The position numbers and the translations under genes are program-made. This document shows positions 8,562 to 16,827 of a DNA stretch of 64,000 nucleotides, in pieces. The notes under the pieces are model-generated. The model saw only the letters and a program-made list of their open reading frames with translations. It ran no database searches and was not told the DNA's origin. Source of the stretch: Blastopirellula marina (GTDB lineage Bacteria; Planctomycetota; Planctomycetia; Pirellulales; Pirellulaceae); assembly GCF_002967765.1 (NCBI RefSeq), contig NZ_PUHY01000005.1:620001-684000 (forward strand). Direction: 5' to 3'. Numbering within the stretch: the first letter of the stretch is position 1; each line of letters opens with the position of its first letter.

Positions 8562-9879
8562 TCTGCGCGAAGATGCTCCGCAGTTGCTCGCCGCGTTTCT
8601 GGTTGATGCTCTCAACAAATGCGATCCGTCCTCGTAAATGAAGCCGAAAGTTCGCGTGATCCGCGCGATTCTGGGACTCGGGTCCATGTCGAACGCAATT
8701 GGTGAGCGTCGCTTTCAAGCGATCGAAGTCTTTACGCGGAACGTTGGCCTGCTGGTTAACGACAAGCCCAGCAATCTTTTGACGAACGCTCTGACGCATG
8801 ACGCGGGTTTTGCGATGATGAACCTGGTAGCCTTCTTCCAGCACGATGGCCGTGGCATGCACGACAAACCGCTGCGCCGCGCGACGAAACACGGCATCGC
8901 CTGAGAATGCCAGGTCGTCCGCGTAACGGGTATAGGTTGCCCCGGCCGCGAGCGCCAGACCTGACAACCGGTAGTCCAAGCGATACGCACAAAGGTTCGC
9001 CAGCGCCGGAGACGTGGGAGCTCCTTGCGGAAGGTGCGGCCGCGCATAACGGCGAATTTGTTCCTGCGTCAGGTTGTTTCGGGGGGATGCTCCGATCTCT
9101 CGCCAAACGGTTTCGGGGGCGCTCGTCGTGCAGAGACCCGTCAGGAGATGAGCGACCGGTTCGGGATAACCGAGGTAGAGAAACAACGCGTGGATCTGAG
9201 CGGCTCGGATCGAAGGAAAAAAGTCACGCAGGTCGAGCTTTACCACCACGGCTTGTCCTTGGTGCGGCTTCGCAAAGGTTGTGATCGATCGGCCGCGGCG
9301 GAAACCATGGCATGTTGCATGGGGTGGTACGTGGTTGAGGATCTCCGTCAGTATTTTCTGCTGCATGCGCTTCAGCCGCGCCTTAGGAGCTTCAAGCAAG
9401 CGAACGTTTCCGTCCACTTTCTTTAGGACACGGTAACGATAATGCTGCAGCTTCATTTCGGTGGGCACACGCTTGTAGGGCCCTACCCCGGCGAACCAAT
9501 CGAGTTGTCGCAGCGGCACGTCCAGCCAGTCGGCTAATTCTGCCGGTGTCGTGAGCGGCCGGATTGCCTTCCAACCGCTGGCCACGACTCCCTGGTTCAT
9601 CACGGGGGACGAACCAATCCGACTGGCCACCGTTAGCTTGCTGCGGCGATAGGCACGATGAAAGCCGTAGTCGAATAAGAGGAACCGTTCGACCGACGCC
9701 CGGCGAGGTCGCATGTCCCACGGAAATGCGGCATGAAGACGTTCGGCAAGCGGTTGCATCCAACGCGGCTTCTTGCCAATCACGCCATATCCGCGCTCGA
9801 CCAAGTCGTCGACTTCGAACGAACCTGCGACGAAAGCAGTCGCCAAAGCGGCAGCAAGGGTCTTCTTCGAGGTTCGCAT
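8539..9879 (-). CDS. Retron-type reverse transcriptase
   Basis: RNA-directed DNA polymerase of 446 residues from the ATG at 9879; a longer frame to 9957 adds only unlikely leader. The RT core begins near residue 150. In order it shows RLLEAPKARLK, HGFRRGRSI, the motif-A block VVKLDLRDFFPSI (metal Asp), the motif-B block LPQGAPTSPALANL, the catalytic YADD in YTRYADDLAFSG (about 319-322), and IAGLVVN. QGAPTSP with YADDL(A/T)FSG and GLxVN is characteristic of retron and retron-like RTs rather than group II intron RTs; no maturase or HNH domain follows. Some 130 residues precede the core, as in long myxobacterial retron RTs. The retron NAxxH motif was not seen. Neighbours are not known effectors. 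Confidence 0.88.
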   Translation of the reverse strand: MRTSKKTLAAALATAFVAGSFEVDDLVERGYGVIGKKPRWMQPLAERLHAAFPWDMRPRRASVERFLLFDYGFHRAYRRSKLTVASRIGSSPVMNQGVVASGWKAIRPLTTPAELADWLDVPLRQLDWFAGVGPYKRVPTEMKLQHYRYRVLKKVDGNVRLLEAPKARLKRMQQKILTEILNHVPPHATCHGFRRGRSITTFAKPHQGQAVVVKLDLRDFFPSIRAAQIHALFLYLGYPEPVAHLLTGLCTTSAPETVWREIGASPRNNLTQEQIRRYARPHLPQGAPTSPALANLCAYRLDYRLSGLALAAGATYTRYADDLAFSGDAVFRRAAQRFVVHATAIVLEEGYQVHHRKTRVMRQSVRQKIAGLVVNQQANVPRKDFDRLKATLTNCVRHGPESQNRADHANFRLHLRGRIAFVESINQKRGEQLRSIFAQITWPQSA

Positions 9880-10299
9880 AAGAAAGAAAGTGGACGGCGG
9901 GATTACCAACGAGTCTCGTTCGGCGTGAGGAATCATGCCTAGGCGGGCATCGGGCACTCACGCAGCGGAAAGTCTAACCATTCACGATCCCCTGGGGTAA
10001 CCCCAGAGAGGCCTAACGAAGCCGAAGCAAAAGCAAGGCCAGCTTGGAAAACCCCACCGCCCGGCTCCGATGATAGACGATGGTCACGCGTTTCGCGAGT
10101 GTTTCAATTTGAATTGGCTCGCAAACAATGTCACGACAGACAGAGCTCGCGGGAAGTCCGAGGTTTCCAATGCCCCACATTTGCTCGGCAGGATGCCCGT
10201 GGCACACAGATTTCAGGTTGGTGGCACGAGGCACTGCGTCTGGCGGTCTCATCTCGCTAGACGCTTTGATTTCATGAGATTGCCTGACCGTTCGCAAGT
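9880..10299. other. Non-coding region upstream of the RT
   Basis: No gene is supported in these 420 bases between the beta-lactamase-like stop and the RT start. The region holds a candidate structured RNA (10042-10173) and a separate small perfect hairpin, CTGGGG-TAA-CCCCAG at 9992-10006. The bases just before the RT start are pyrimidine-rich on the coding strand with no clear Shine-Dalgarno sequence. Confidence 0.55.
10042..10173 (-). ncRNA. Candidate retron msr-msd-like RNA
   Basis: Upstream of the RT and on its strand, this 132-base stretch can close on itself. Its ends pair through TTGGAAACC (10170-10162) and GGTTTTCCAA (10053-10044) with one bulge, plus an outer GC pair block, like the a1/a2 stem of retrons. 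Inside, GTTTGCGAG (10126-10118) pairs with CTCGCGAAAC (10099-10090) with one bulge, and its loop holds a nested CAAT/ATTG pair. Retron RNAs normally lie directly upstream of the RT in the same orientation. No branching-guanosine motif was confirmed, so boundaries and identity are inference. Confidence 0.35.
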
Positions 10300-11472
10300 T
10301 TACTTCATGCCAAACTTCATAATCACGTTCTTGGCAATGCCAATGGCTGTGTCGTTTCCGTTGGGGGCGGATTGTAGATTGGTCCAGATGATCAGTGTGG
10401 TGTTCGATTGGGGATCGTGCCCCATGAACGATTGGTAGCCAGGCAGCGAGCCATCGTGACCGAGCATGGGGCCCAGTTTGACGATGCCCAGGCCGTATTG
10501 CGGTCCGTTGGGCTCGGCAGGGTTGGTGGGTTTTAGACTGGCCAGACGCTGCTTTTGCATGGCCGGGTCGAGCAGGCCACCACCGACCAGGGCTTCAACG
10601 TAGGTCGCCAGCTGTTCGGCGGTCGAGATCGCGCCGCCAGCGGCCCAAGCCCACGAAGGGTTGCTGAAGGTGACATCGTGGGGAAGCAGCTTGCCTGCCA
10701 GGGCCTCTTTCAACTCGGCGGGTGGCAGCGAGGGATCTTCGAGAGAGCTAACATTAGTCCCGAACAGGTAGCCGTGCGAGAACGGCGGCGGCAACTTGGT
10801 ATCGTTAGGTGCCGGCAGCAAAGTACGGCTAAGCTTGAGCGGCTCGAAGATTCGTTTCGCAAACGCTTCTTCCAAGGTCATGCCGGTCTTCTGTTCAATC
10901 AATACGCCCAGCATGACAAAGTTGGTATTCGAGTAGTCGTACCCCTGGCCTGGGGCAAACAACGGTTTCTGCTCGATGCCATACTGGATCAGTTCTTGCG
11001 GTGTGAAAACGTGTTTCGGCTGCTCGTCTAAGATCTTGTTGACCGACTTCAATTCGCTGTAGGAAGGAATGCCGCTTCGCATTTCCAGTAGGTTCGCAAT
11101 CGTGATCTCATCGCCGTTGGGGACGTCCTTGAAGTATTGGCTCACCTTGTCGTCAAGCTTCAGCTTCCCTTCCTGAACCAACTGCAGAATGACGGTGCCA
11201 GTCATGGTTTTGGTATTCGAGCCGACGCGAAATGCCATATTCGCATCCATTTCCTGACCTGTCTCTAAATCCGCGATACCGAACGCTTTGACCCATTGAT
11301 GATCCCCTTGGCGGATGAGGACCACGGCGCCAGGAATTGCGTTGTCTTTCAGGTACTTCTCAACTTCGGTAGCAATCGCTTCCTCGTGATCGACCAGTTG
11401 TGCGTGGCCGTTGGTCGCGATTCCGCTGAACAGAATGACACAAGCGGCAGTAAAGGTAAGCAGGGTTTTCAT
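10300..11472 (-). CDS. Secreted serine hydrolase, beta-lactamase/transpeptidase-like
   Basis: Class C beta-lactamase/DD-peptidase superfamily (PF00144). A signal peptide (MKTLLTFTAACVILFSGIA) precedes cleavage near GHAQ; the ATG at 11472 is chosen over one at 11490. Catalytic motifs counted from this start: S85-N-T-K88 (nucleophile and base), Y180-S-N182, and the third-motif equivalent HDG in MLGHDGSLPGYQS near the C-terminus. The family includes esterases and D-aminopeptidases, so drug resistance should not be assumed. Single gene; unlikely to be linked to the RT upstream region except by position. Confidence 0.88.
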   Translation of the reverse strand: MKTLLTFTAACVILFSGIATNGHAQLVDHEEAIATEVEKYLKDNAIPGAVVLIRQGDHQWVKAFGIADLETGQEMDANMAFRVGSNTKTMTGTVILQLVQEGKLKLDDKVSQYFKDVPNGDEITIANLLEMRSGIPSYSELKSVNKILDEQPKHVFTPQELIQYGIEQKPLFAPGQGYDYSNTNFVMLGVLIEQKTGMTLEEAFAKRIFEPLKLSRTLLPAPNDTKLPPPFSHGYLFGTNVSSLEDPSLPPAELKEALAGKLLPHDVTFSNPSWAWAAGGAISTAEQLATYVEALVGGGLLDPAMQKQRLASLKPTNPAEPNGPQYGLGIVKLGPMLGHDGSLPGYQSFMGHDPQSNTTLIIWTNLQSAPNGNDTAIGIAKNVIMKFGMK

Positions 11473-11613
11473 AGGCTTGATCGCAGACAAGATTCTGGGC
11501 GTGGTAGTTGGTTTCCTTTACTATAGGTTACGGAACGCCAGCGGTTCAGGTCGGGTATCGTTGGGTTAGAACAGTTCTAAGGGACCAAATTCGCATTGCG
11601 CTGAAGAGGCATC

Positions 11614-12150
11614 GTGAAAGTGACACGGAAGTTCTCGTTGCGACTGTTGTTCGGCTTGTGTGCCCTGGTGGCAACGATCGTCGGCTATTGGGATGCCCAA
11701 GCGAAGCGACAAATGCGCGTGACCCAGGCAGTCGTCCAGCTGGAGGGTCGCATTACTTATGAGGAATCAGGCTGGCCGGTTCCTCGCTTTTTGATCGACG
11801 CATTGGGGCCTGACTATTTCTGCCACATCAAATCAATCACGCTGTACCCTACAGAAGATTCACCTGCTGACCAGCAAGTAAAGGTACTCGAGAAACTTCC
11901 GCACTTGCGTCGATTAGCCATTTGGCCAGGTGCGAAAGGGAGAACGACGGCTTTGCCCGATGCCCCCGGCGGGCTCTCGGATAAAGGGCTCGCCTATTTG
12001 CTGAAGCACTTCCCTCAGCTGGAACATTTGTCGCTTCTTTCCACCCAGTTCACGGCCGAGGGAGCTCAGCGGTTAGACGACCAACGTTCGATTGCTTCGC
12101 TGCAGTACGACAATCATTCTGATTTTGGTAAGCGCTACGGAGGTCGTTAA
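11614..12150 (+). CDS. Membrane-anchored protein with LRR-like segment
   Basis: A planctomycete-type small protein: N-terminal anchor helix (FSLRLLFGLCALVATIVGYW), then a short soluble region with leucine-rich-repeat-like spacing (LPHLRRLAIWPG, FPQLEHLSLLSTQ). Begins at a GTG with AAGAGG just upstream. No function can be assigned. A possibly related, frame-disrupted relative lies at 50166-50715. Confidence 0.65.
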   Translation: MKVTRKFSLRLLFGLCALVATIVGYWDAQAKRQMRVTQAVVQLEGRITYEESGWPVPRFLIDALGPDYFCHIKSITLYPTEDSPADQQVKVLEKLPHLRRLAIWPGAKGRTTALPDAPGGLSDKGLAYLLKHFPQLEHLSLLSTQFTAEGAQRLDDQRSIASLQYDNHSDFGKRYGGR

Positions 12151-12193
12151 GCATCTTCTTTGTGTACAATGGAACTACCAGCAGAGTATCACC

Positions 12194-12709
12194 ATGGCTA
12201 CAGGCAACGCATGGTGCGATGGAGCGAACGTGAGGTGGAGTAAGGCGCGGATGTTTTGGAAGAAACCGAAAGAGCGACCGGAGTGTCGTTGTTACTGTGG
12301 AGGGATCGAGCGGTTAGTGAAAGATCGTCGTTCGCCCCTACGCTATTCTGTCGAGCTGGCAAGTTATTACTTACAAGCGGCCAGTCGCAAGTTTTTGGTC
12401 ACGCATTGTCCCATGTGTGGTTCGATGGTTCGGTTCGCTTGGACACCGCTGGAACTGAGCGAAGAGCAACAGGCGTTGCTCAAACAACTGCAGGACGAAG
12501 TGACCACGGCCGAGCAGATCGAGCCAAAGTTCGGTCCACCCAACGCCGTCGGTAATCTCAATCAAGAGATGGGAAGTGGCCGCGGGCTTCCAGAAGGGAC
12601 AGTCGTTTGCCAGCGAACGTGGACCTACTGTTATGCGGTCCCCTTCGCAACGATTTGCATCAGCGAACTCAACGACGGCAGTTTGAGTTGGATCTACGCT
12701 TCGATCTGA
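12194..12709 (+). CDS. Cysteine-rich protein of unknown function
   Basis: Soluble protein with two paired-cysteine knuckles: CRCYCGG near the start and THCPMCGS about 50 residues later, so a zinc ribbon is likely. The C-terminal half is aromatic (TWTYCYAVPF, GSLSWIYASI) and unlike any family I know. The ATG at 12194 or one at 12251 (MFWKKPKERPECRC) may be the true start; the frame runs further upstream without a convincing start. A bidirectional terminator follows. Confidence 0.6.
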   Translation: MATGNAWCDGANVRWSKARMFWKKPKERPECRCYCGGIERLVKDRRSPLRYSVELASYYLQAASRKFLVTHCPMCGSMVRFAWTPLELSEEQQALLKQLQDEVTTAEQIEPKFGPPNAVGNLNQEMGSGRGLPEGTVVCQRTWTYCYAVPFATICISELNDGSLSWIYASI

Positions 12710-12748
12710 CGAAGCCAACAGCGTCTGACGCAGCTTACAGCGCATGAA

Positions 12749-12786
12749 AAAAGATCTCACCACACGAATTGGCGGCGAGATCTTTT
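12749..12786. terminator. Bidirectional terminator
   Basis: AAAAGATCTC (12749-12758) pairs perfectly with GAGATCTTTT (12777-12786), 10 bp with an 18-base loop and A/T flanks on both sides. It separates the convergent cysteine-rich protein gene and cold-shock gene. Confidence 0.75.
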
Positions 12787-12825
12787 GTTGTGATCGGTCT
12801 ATTACGTTCTCTACGGAGCGCTATC

Positions 12826-12857
12826 TAGACAGGCGTCACTGTTTAGACAGGCGTCAC
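12826..12857. repeat. 14-bp direct repeat at the cold-shock gene end
   Basis: TAGACAGGCGTCAC occurs at 12826-12839 and again at 12844-12857. The second copy encodes the last residues (VTPV and stop) of the cold-shock protein; the first would encode the same peptide after the stop, which looks like a small tandem duplication. Confidence 0.7.
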
Positions 12858-13040
12858 GTTTTCAGCACGTGGGCCTTTTGGGCCTTGACCTTCATCGTAG
12901 GTCACATTTTGACCTTCGTGAAGATTCTCAAAACTGGTTCCCTCAACGTTGGAAGCGTGAAAGAACAGGTCCTTTTGACGACCGGTGTCGATAAAACCGA
13001 ACCCTTTGTCGGTCAATCGCTTGATGATTCCTTCCGGCAT
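12843..13040 (-). CDS. Cold-shock domain protein
   Basis: Single-domain cold-shock protein of 65 residues, the usual size. The RNA-binding motifs RNP1 (KGFGFID) and RNP2 (DLFFHAS) are intact, and the rest follows CspA-family spacing. It binds single-stranded RNA/DNA in the cytoplasm, typically as an RNA chaperone. Transcribed alone and ended by the bidirectional terminator at 12749-12786. The upstream 180 bases contain no gene and probably a structured leader, but I saw no specific cold-shock element. Confidence 0.93.
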   Translation of the reverse strand: MPEGIIKRLTDKGFGFIDTGRQKDLFFHASNVEGTSFENLHEGQNVTYDEGQGPKGPRAENVTPV

Positions 13041-13226
13041 CGATCCATTACCTCAAATCAAAAAATCTAGAGCATGACTCCCGAGAAACACTTTGTTTAA
13101 CGGTTGTCACTGCGAAGCTATCAGTATACGGGATCCCGGATGATTGCGACATAATAAATAGACGTCTTCTGACGAAGTTCTTGGCTTTTCTTCGTCATAT
13201 TCCGCTCAAACGAGCCGAAAACGCCC

Positions 13227-14186
13227 CTAAATCAGCAAATGATCGACTGCGGTGATGGGTGGAGGGATCTCTTGGGCCGGGTGTCCAGATAGCTGCCGGA
13301 CGTTAATTTCGATCATCCGGGTCAGGTACAGCAGCGGCAAATCGTTGTCGTCGGTGCTAAAAGGCTGTTCGATTTCGTCCCCGACCGCATCAAGCCCCAG
13401 AAATGCGTAGGCAACTAAGCAAACAACGATCGGCGTGGCCAATTTGACCGTATCGTGCAGACCGCACGGCAGGGCCAGGCAGTACAAAAACACCGTGCGA
13501 TGGGTGAGCACGCTGTAAGTGAAAGGAATCGGAGTACTCTTAATTCGCTCGCATCCCCCTTGGATTCCCATCATTTCGGTTAAGCAGCTATGAAGCAGAG
13601 GCACATGGTACGCATTCAAAGCTCCCATCCGCCACGCTTCGTTAATACAACGCGAAAGTCGGTCAGCAATGGCGGCCGGAACGTTCGATTGGGCCAGGTA
13701 GGCGTCTAGTTCCGGATCGTCTGGCAACCGTTCTCGCATCTCTTCCGTGGCGTCTGTGTCGCGCAGGCGATGTCGCAGGGCGTTGATATAGGCGATGATC
13801 AGCAGCACCATCTCGCGGCGGAGACGAATTGCCTCGGCCGAAGTGGCTTGGCCGGTCTCCGGGTTTGCGTCGTCGATCAGGGTGTTGATTTGCATCGTGA
13901 ACGTACGGCAAACGTTGACCATCCGCCCCCACAGTTTCCGCCCTTCCCAAAACCGGTCGTAGGCGGCGTTGTTACGAAAACCAAGGAAGATGGCCAGGGC
14001 CAGACCAACCACCGTGAACGGCATCGGTGACAAGCTGTAGGCATGGTCGGGAAACATATACGCGATGATCGTGACCACCACCGAAAACGCCGTCACGAAC
14101 ATGATCCTCGGCCAAATCCGGTTCCACGAGGTCCCATGCAGGGCGAAGATCATGCCCAGCCAGCTGTCTTTTTCCGTAATGATCAT
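13227..14186 (-). CDS. Bestrophin-like anion channel (UPF0187)
   Basis: Integral membrane protein of the bacterial bestrophin family. Hydrophobic segments near residues 25-45 and 55-75 are followed by the family hallmark FLGFRNNAAYDRFWEGRKLW (about 68-87), then a long helical cytoplasmic region and another hydrophobic pair near LALPCGLHDTVKLATPIVVC. The DEIEQPFSTDDNDLPL stretch near the end matches the conserved acidic region. Length (319) is normal. Monocistronic; bacterial members form pentameric channels, but ion preference varies. Confidence 0.9.
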   Translation of the reverse strand: MIITEKDSWLGMIFALHGTSWNRIWPRIMFVTAFSVVVTIIAYMFPDHAYSLSPMPFTVVGLALAIFLGFRNNAAYDRFWEGRKLWGRMVNVCRTFTMQINTLIDDANPETGQATSAEAIRLRREMVLLIIAYINALRHRLRDTDATEEMRERLPDDPELDAYLAQSNVPAAIADRLSRCINEAWRMGALNAYHVPLLHSCLTEMMGIQGGCERIKSTPIPFTYSVLTHRTVFLYCLALPCGLHDTVKLATPIVVCLVAYAFLGLDAVGDEIEQPFSTDDNDLPLLYLTRMIEINVRQLSGHPAQEIPPPITAVDHLLI

Positions 14187-14443
14187 CGCAAGTCAAACCT
14201 GGTGCTGAAGTCGAGTGGTCCGTGCCAATGCGCCCCTTTGCCGTAAGGTGAATTGGCTTCCGCCACAAGGTACTCGAAGTCGTTGGGAAAAGGCAACTGA
14301 GGTTAGAAGCGAACACCTAGCTCTGGTAGAGTGGAGAGCATACAGGTGACTAAATTGACTGACTTGAGCCAACCTCTCCGTGCTCGGGAGCTACCTCTGT
14401 CTTCGTAGTGCTTCCTACTCGATACAACCAATCTTGTACCGTT

Positions 14444-15079
14444 ATGTCTGGCGAAAAACAAAGCAACGCTCATAGTGTGTTAATTCTGGTCGCGTCGACA
14501 TTTGCCGTAGTCGCAATTGTTGCCGTGCTCGCAATTCTGACCGCGAGAGGTCTTTACAGAATAGAACGCAAAATAGTTGAACAAAGAACGCAAGAGATTC
14601 AGGCGTTGGTTTCTTCAGCGCAAAAGCATCCTCACGACTTATCATTCGGCAATTCGATCCTCGCTATTGCTGAAGGGGATAACGACTTTCTCGCCGTTTA
14701 TGCGACTGCATCGTTGGGAGATTTGGGAGAAGCAGCACGGCCCATTATTCCCCGAATCGCTAGACTGATGAACGCAAGGAATGGCACTGTCCGGCGCGAA
14801 GCGGCTCGATCGCTTTCTCGACTCGGTCCAATATCGGAAGATGCGCTGCCACTGTTGGTCGCCAAGATACAAAGTGACTCAGATTACGATGTGACCTACT
14901 TTGCGGTTGAAGCGATAGGAGCGATAGGCAAGCCTTCTGCCCTACCCGTTCTACGAACTAAGCTTGCCGATTCCGATGGCAATTTAAGCGAGATCATTCA
15001 GGTGGAAATCAATCGTCTTGAAGCTATTGAATCCACGTCGTCACTCGATGATTCTCCAATCCTCAACGATCGAACATGA
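14444..15079 (+). CDS. Membrane-anchored HEAT-repeat protein
   Basis: One transmembrane helix near the start (VLILVASTFAVVAIVAVLAIL), a charged helix, then HEAT-like repeats (for example LGEAARPIIPRIARLM and VEAIGAIGKPSALPVLRTKL). Such repeats form a superhelical protein-binding surface. The ATG at 14444 is preferred over an upstream GTG at 14408. Its TGA overlaps the ATG of a possible 46-residue frame. Function unknown. Confidence 0.7.
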   Translation: MSGEKQSNAHSVLILVASTFAVVAIVAVLAILTARGLYRIERKIVEQRTQEIQALVSSAQKHPHDLSFGNSILAIAEGDNDFLAVYATASLGDLGEAARPIIPRIARLMNARNGTVRREAARSLSRLGPISEDALPLLVAKIQSDSDYDVTYFAVEAIGAIGKPSALPVLRTKLADSDGNLSEIIQVEINRLEAIESTSSLDDSPILNDRT

Positions 15080-15216
15080 CACAGAAGTGGCAAAAGGGCC
15101 CGGTAATACTGTTTGGCACGACAATTGTCGCATGGGTGGGAAGCGTGTTACCGAACTGTTGTATTGAGTTGGGAAAAGGCAACCAAGGTTGCGACCGTTC
15201 TGTAGAACTCTGTTAG
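15076..15216 (+). CDS. Possible 46-residue membrane peptide
   Basis: ATG overlaps the stop of the HEAT-protein gene (ATGA), suggesting coupling. The peptide has one hydrophobic helix (PVILFGTTIVAWVGSVL) and five cysteines in the second half. The 16-bp repeat GTTGGGAAAAGGCAAC lies inside it, so it could be chance coding across a repeat or a remnant. Confidence 0.3.
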   Translation: MTQKWQKGPVILFGTTIVAWVGSVLPNCCIELGKGNQGCDRSVELC

Positions 15217-15283
15217 AATCCGCCCCAGGCAGTCATGCTGATCGGTTGAGGGAATTGCTGGGGTATATCCAAGGGCAGATTGT

Positions 15284-15631
15284 ATGCAGACGGTGTCCGC
15301 CTGGTTTCGAACCGGGGTAACGTTGGCGATCATCGCCCTGCCCGCGTTGGTGTTACCGGCGCTGTGGGAAAAGGCCATCTGGTTCTATCGGCTCAGCGAG
15401 GACCTTGAGACGAATAACATTCATGCCTCTTGTCGATGGGCTGACTATTGGACGGACTTCGTGGAACTTCGCCTTGTCGTGAGTGGTGTCTTCGTGCTGA
15501 TGGTCGTGGCCAGCGTTTGGGTGCGGAGGCCGGGTGTTGCTGAAGGAATCTGTTCGCTGGCCATCTTCCTGAGTAGCGGTGCGATTGCCTGTTTCGCATT
15601 AGGGTTCGTGATGGCAATTCCCTGTTTTTAA
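15284..15631 (+). CDS. Small membrane protein, unknown
   Basis: 115 residues with three hydrophobic segments (VTLAIIALPALVLPALW, LVVSGVFVLMVVASVWV, CSLAIFLSSGAIACFALGF). No family recognised. It is the first of three consecutive membrane-protein genes on the same strand, separated by about 33 and 28 bases, so they may be co-transcribed. Confidence 0.65.
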   Translation: MQTVSAWFRTGVTLAIIALPALVLPALWEKAIWFYRLSEDLETNNIHASCRWADYWTDFVELRLVVSGVFVLMVVASVWVRRPGVAEGICSLAIFLSSGAIACFALGFVMAIPCF

Positions 15632-15664
15632 CAGTCGGTGTGCCCGCGAGCCGCGAGGGAGAGG

Positions 15665-16072
15665 ATGATGAGGGAGACGGCAGAACAACCGATCACCAAC
15701 CGCTCAACCCAGCTGGCATTTCTTGGCAGTTTCTCCGCGACAAGTTTTCGGTTCTATGGAATGTTTCTCCTGGCTGGCAGTGCCTTCATCCTGCTACCGT
15801 GTGTCGCCGTTAGCCATTCGCCGGACGATCCTTTGATCGCTGACTGGGGAATGATCAGTTCGGCGAATCTTCAGAACTGGTTTGCGCAATGGGTGGCGTT
15901 GTTTTGCCATCAAAAGCTGTTTCAGGTTCGCCTTGGGTTAGCCCTGGGTTACTGGATGATGGTTCTGGTGATCGAACCGCTCGACGGGCCGGTCAAAGTC
16001 GGCTTCTATGGGCTTTGCTTGAACATTGTGGTGATCATTGGCATGATTGTGGGTTGCTCGTTGTGGGTATGA
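15665..16072 (+). CDS. Small membrane protein, unknown
   Basis: Starts at an ATG at 15665 preceded by a strong GGGAGAGG; a TTG/GTG frame extension to 15638 is unlikely. Hydrophobic segments near MFLLAGSAFILLPCVAV, LALGYWMMVLVIEPL and LCLNIVVIIGMIVGCSLWV. No recognisable domain. Middle gene of a three-gene membrane-protein run. Confidence 0.65.
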   Translation: MMRETAEQPITNRSTQLAFLGSFSATSFRFYGMFLLAGSAFILLPCVAVSHSPDDPLIADWGMISSANLQNWFAQWVALFCHQKLFQVRLGLALGYWMMVLVIEPLDGPVKVGFYGLCLNIVVIIGMIVGCSLWV

Positions 16073-16100
16073 ACCTGAAATCCCTGGCACGCGAAGCGTT

Positions 16101-16721
16101 ATGATCCGAGTCGTCCTCTGCATCGTGTTTTGTTGCATTCATCTTCTCGCCATGGCGATTTCGACTTATGTCGCGTCGACAGAAATCGAAACGATCTTGG
16201 TAAGTGGTCCGATCTGTAGCGTGACAGGAATTGTGGCTGGCATTGCTGCATTATTCCTAAGAAGGCCGATCTTGGCGATTGCTTGTTTCGCGGCGCCGAT
16301 ATTGGCGGTCACGTTATTCATCGCTGAGGCTATGTTTCTCAATTTGGGGCCAGGCCGAGCTGCCCAGCCGTTCATGATCATCTTCCTGATTAATCAAATG
16401 CTCTCGTTGCCGATCATCCTGCTGCAACTACGACAAGTCATCAACCGTGCTCGCGACGAGCGACAGCAGATATCGCTAAAAACCTTGATGGTAACCACGG
16501 CGATCTTCGCAGCTGTTTTCGCGTTGCTGCGACTGTTACAGGGGCGTAGCGACCACAGTCTGATGATGTACTTGGCGTTAATATTATTGGGGCTAACGGT
16601 CGGTGCGGAGGCGCTTTTCGTTTACTATGCCGTGAGGTACCGGCGAAGATTATCCACCGCGGCGGAAAACGACGACCTAGCGCCGAATGATAATGGCTCG
16701 GCCTTTGACTCGCTGAACTAA
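16101..16721 (+). CDS. Polytopic membrane protein, unknown
   Basis: 206 residues with about six predicted helices, starting with MIRVVLCIVFCCIHLLAMA. A short cytoplasmic linker contains RARDERQQISLKTLMVTTAI, resembling the planctomycete pattern in which FSLKTLL-like residues precede a membrane helix. The ATG at 16101 directly begins the first helix; an upstream extension is polar and unlikely. Function unknown. Confidence 0.65.
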   Translation: MIRVVLCIVFCCIHLLAMAISTYVASTEIETILVSGPICSVTGIVAGIAALFLRRPILAIACFAAPILAVTLFIAEAMFLNLGPGRAAQPFMIIFLINQMLSLPIILLQLRQVINRARDERQQISLKTLMVTTAIFAAVFALLRLLQGRSDHSLMMYLALILLGLTVGAEALFVYYAVRYRRRLSTAAENDDLAPNDNGSAFDSLN

Positions 16722-16827
16722 GCGGCACGTGATTCTCAGCAATCGAAGTGAACCTCTTCCGGGGAACGAGCGTCTTTTCCCTACGAAAGCTAGTGGGTCG
16801 CCAAGGGATGAATTCTAAGTTAATCAG

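Noticed and set aside
9880-9957. 26-residue N-terminal extension of the RT
   Set aside because: Polar, without a ribosome site; the internal ATG begins recognisable RT-like sequence.
8539-9957. Group II intron for the RT
   Set aside because: No maturase or HNH domain after the RT core and no domain V-like hairpin noticed at the ends.
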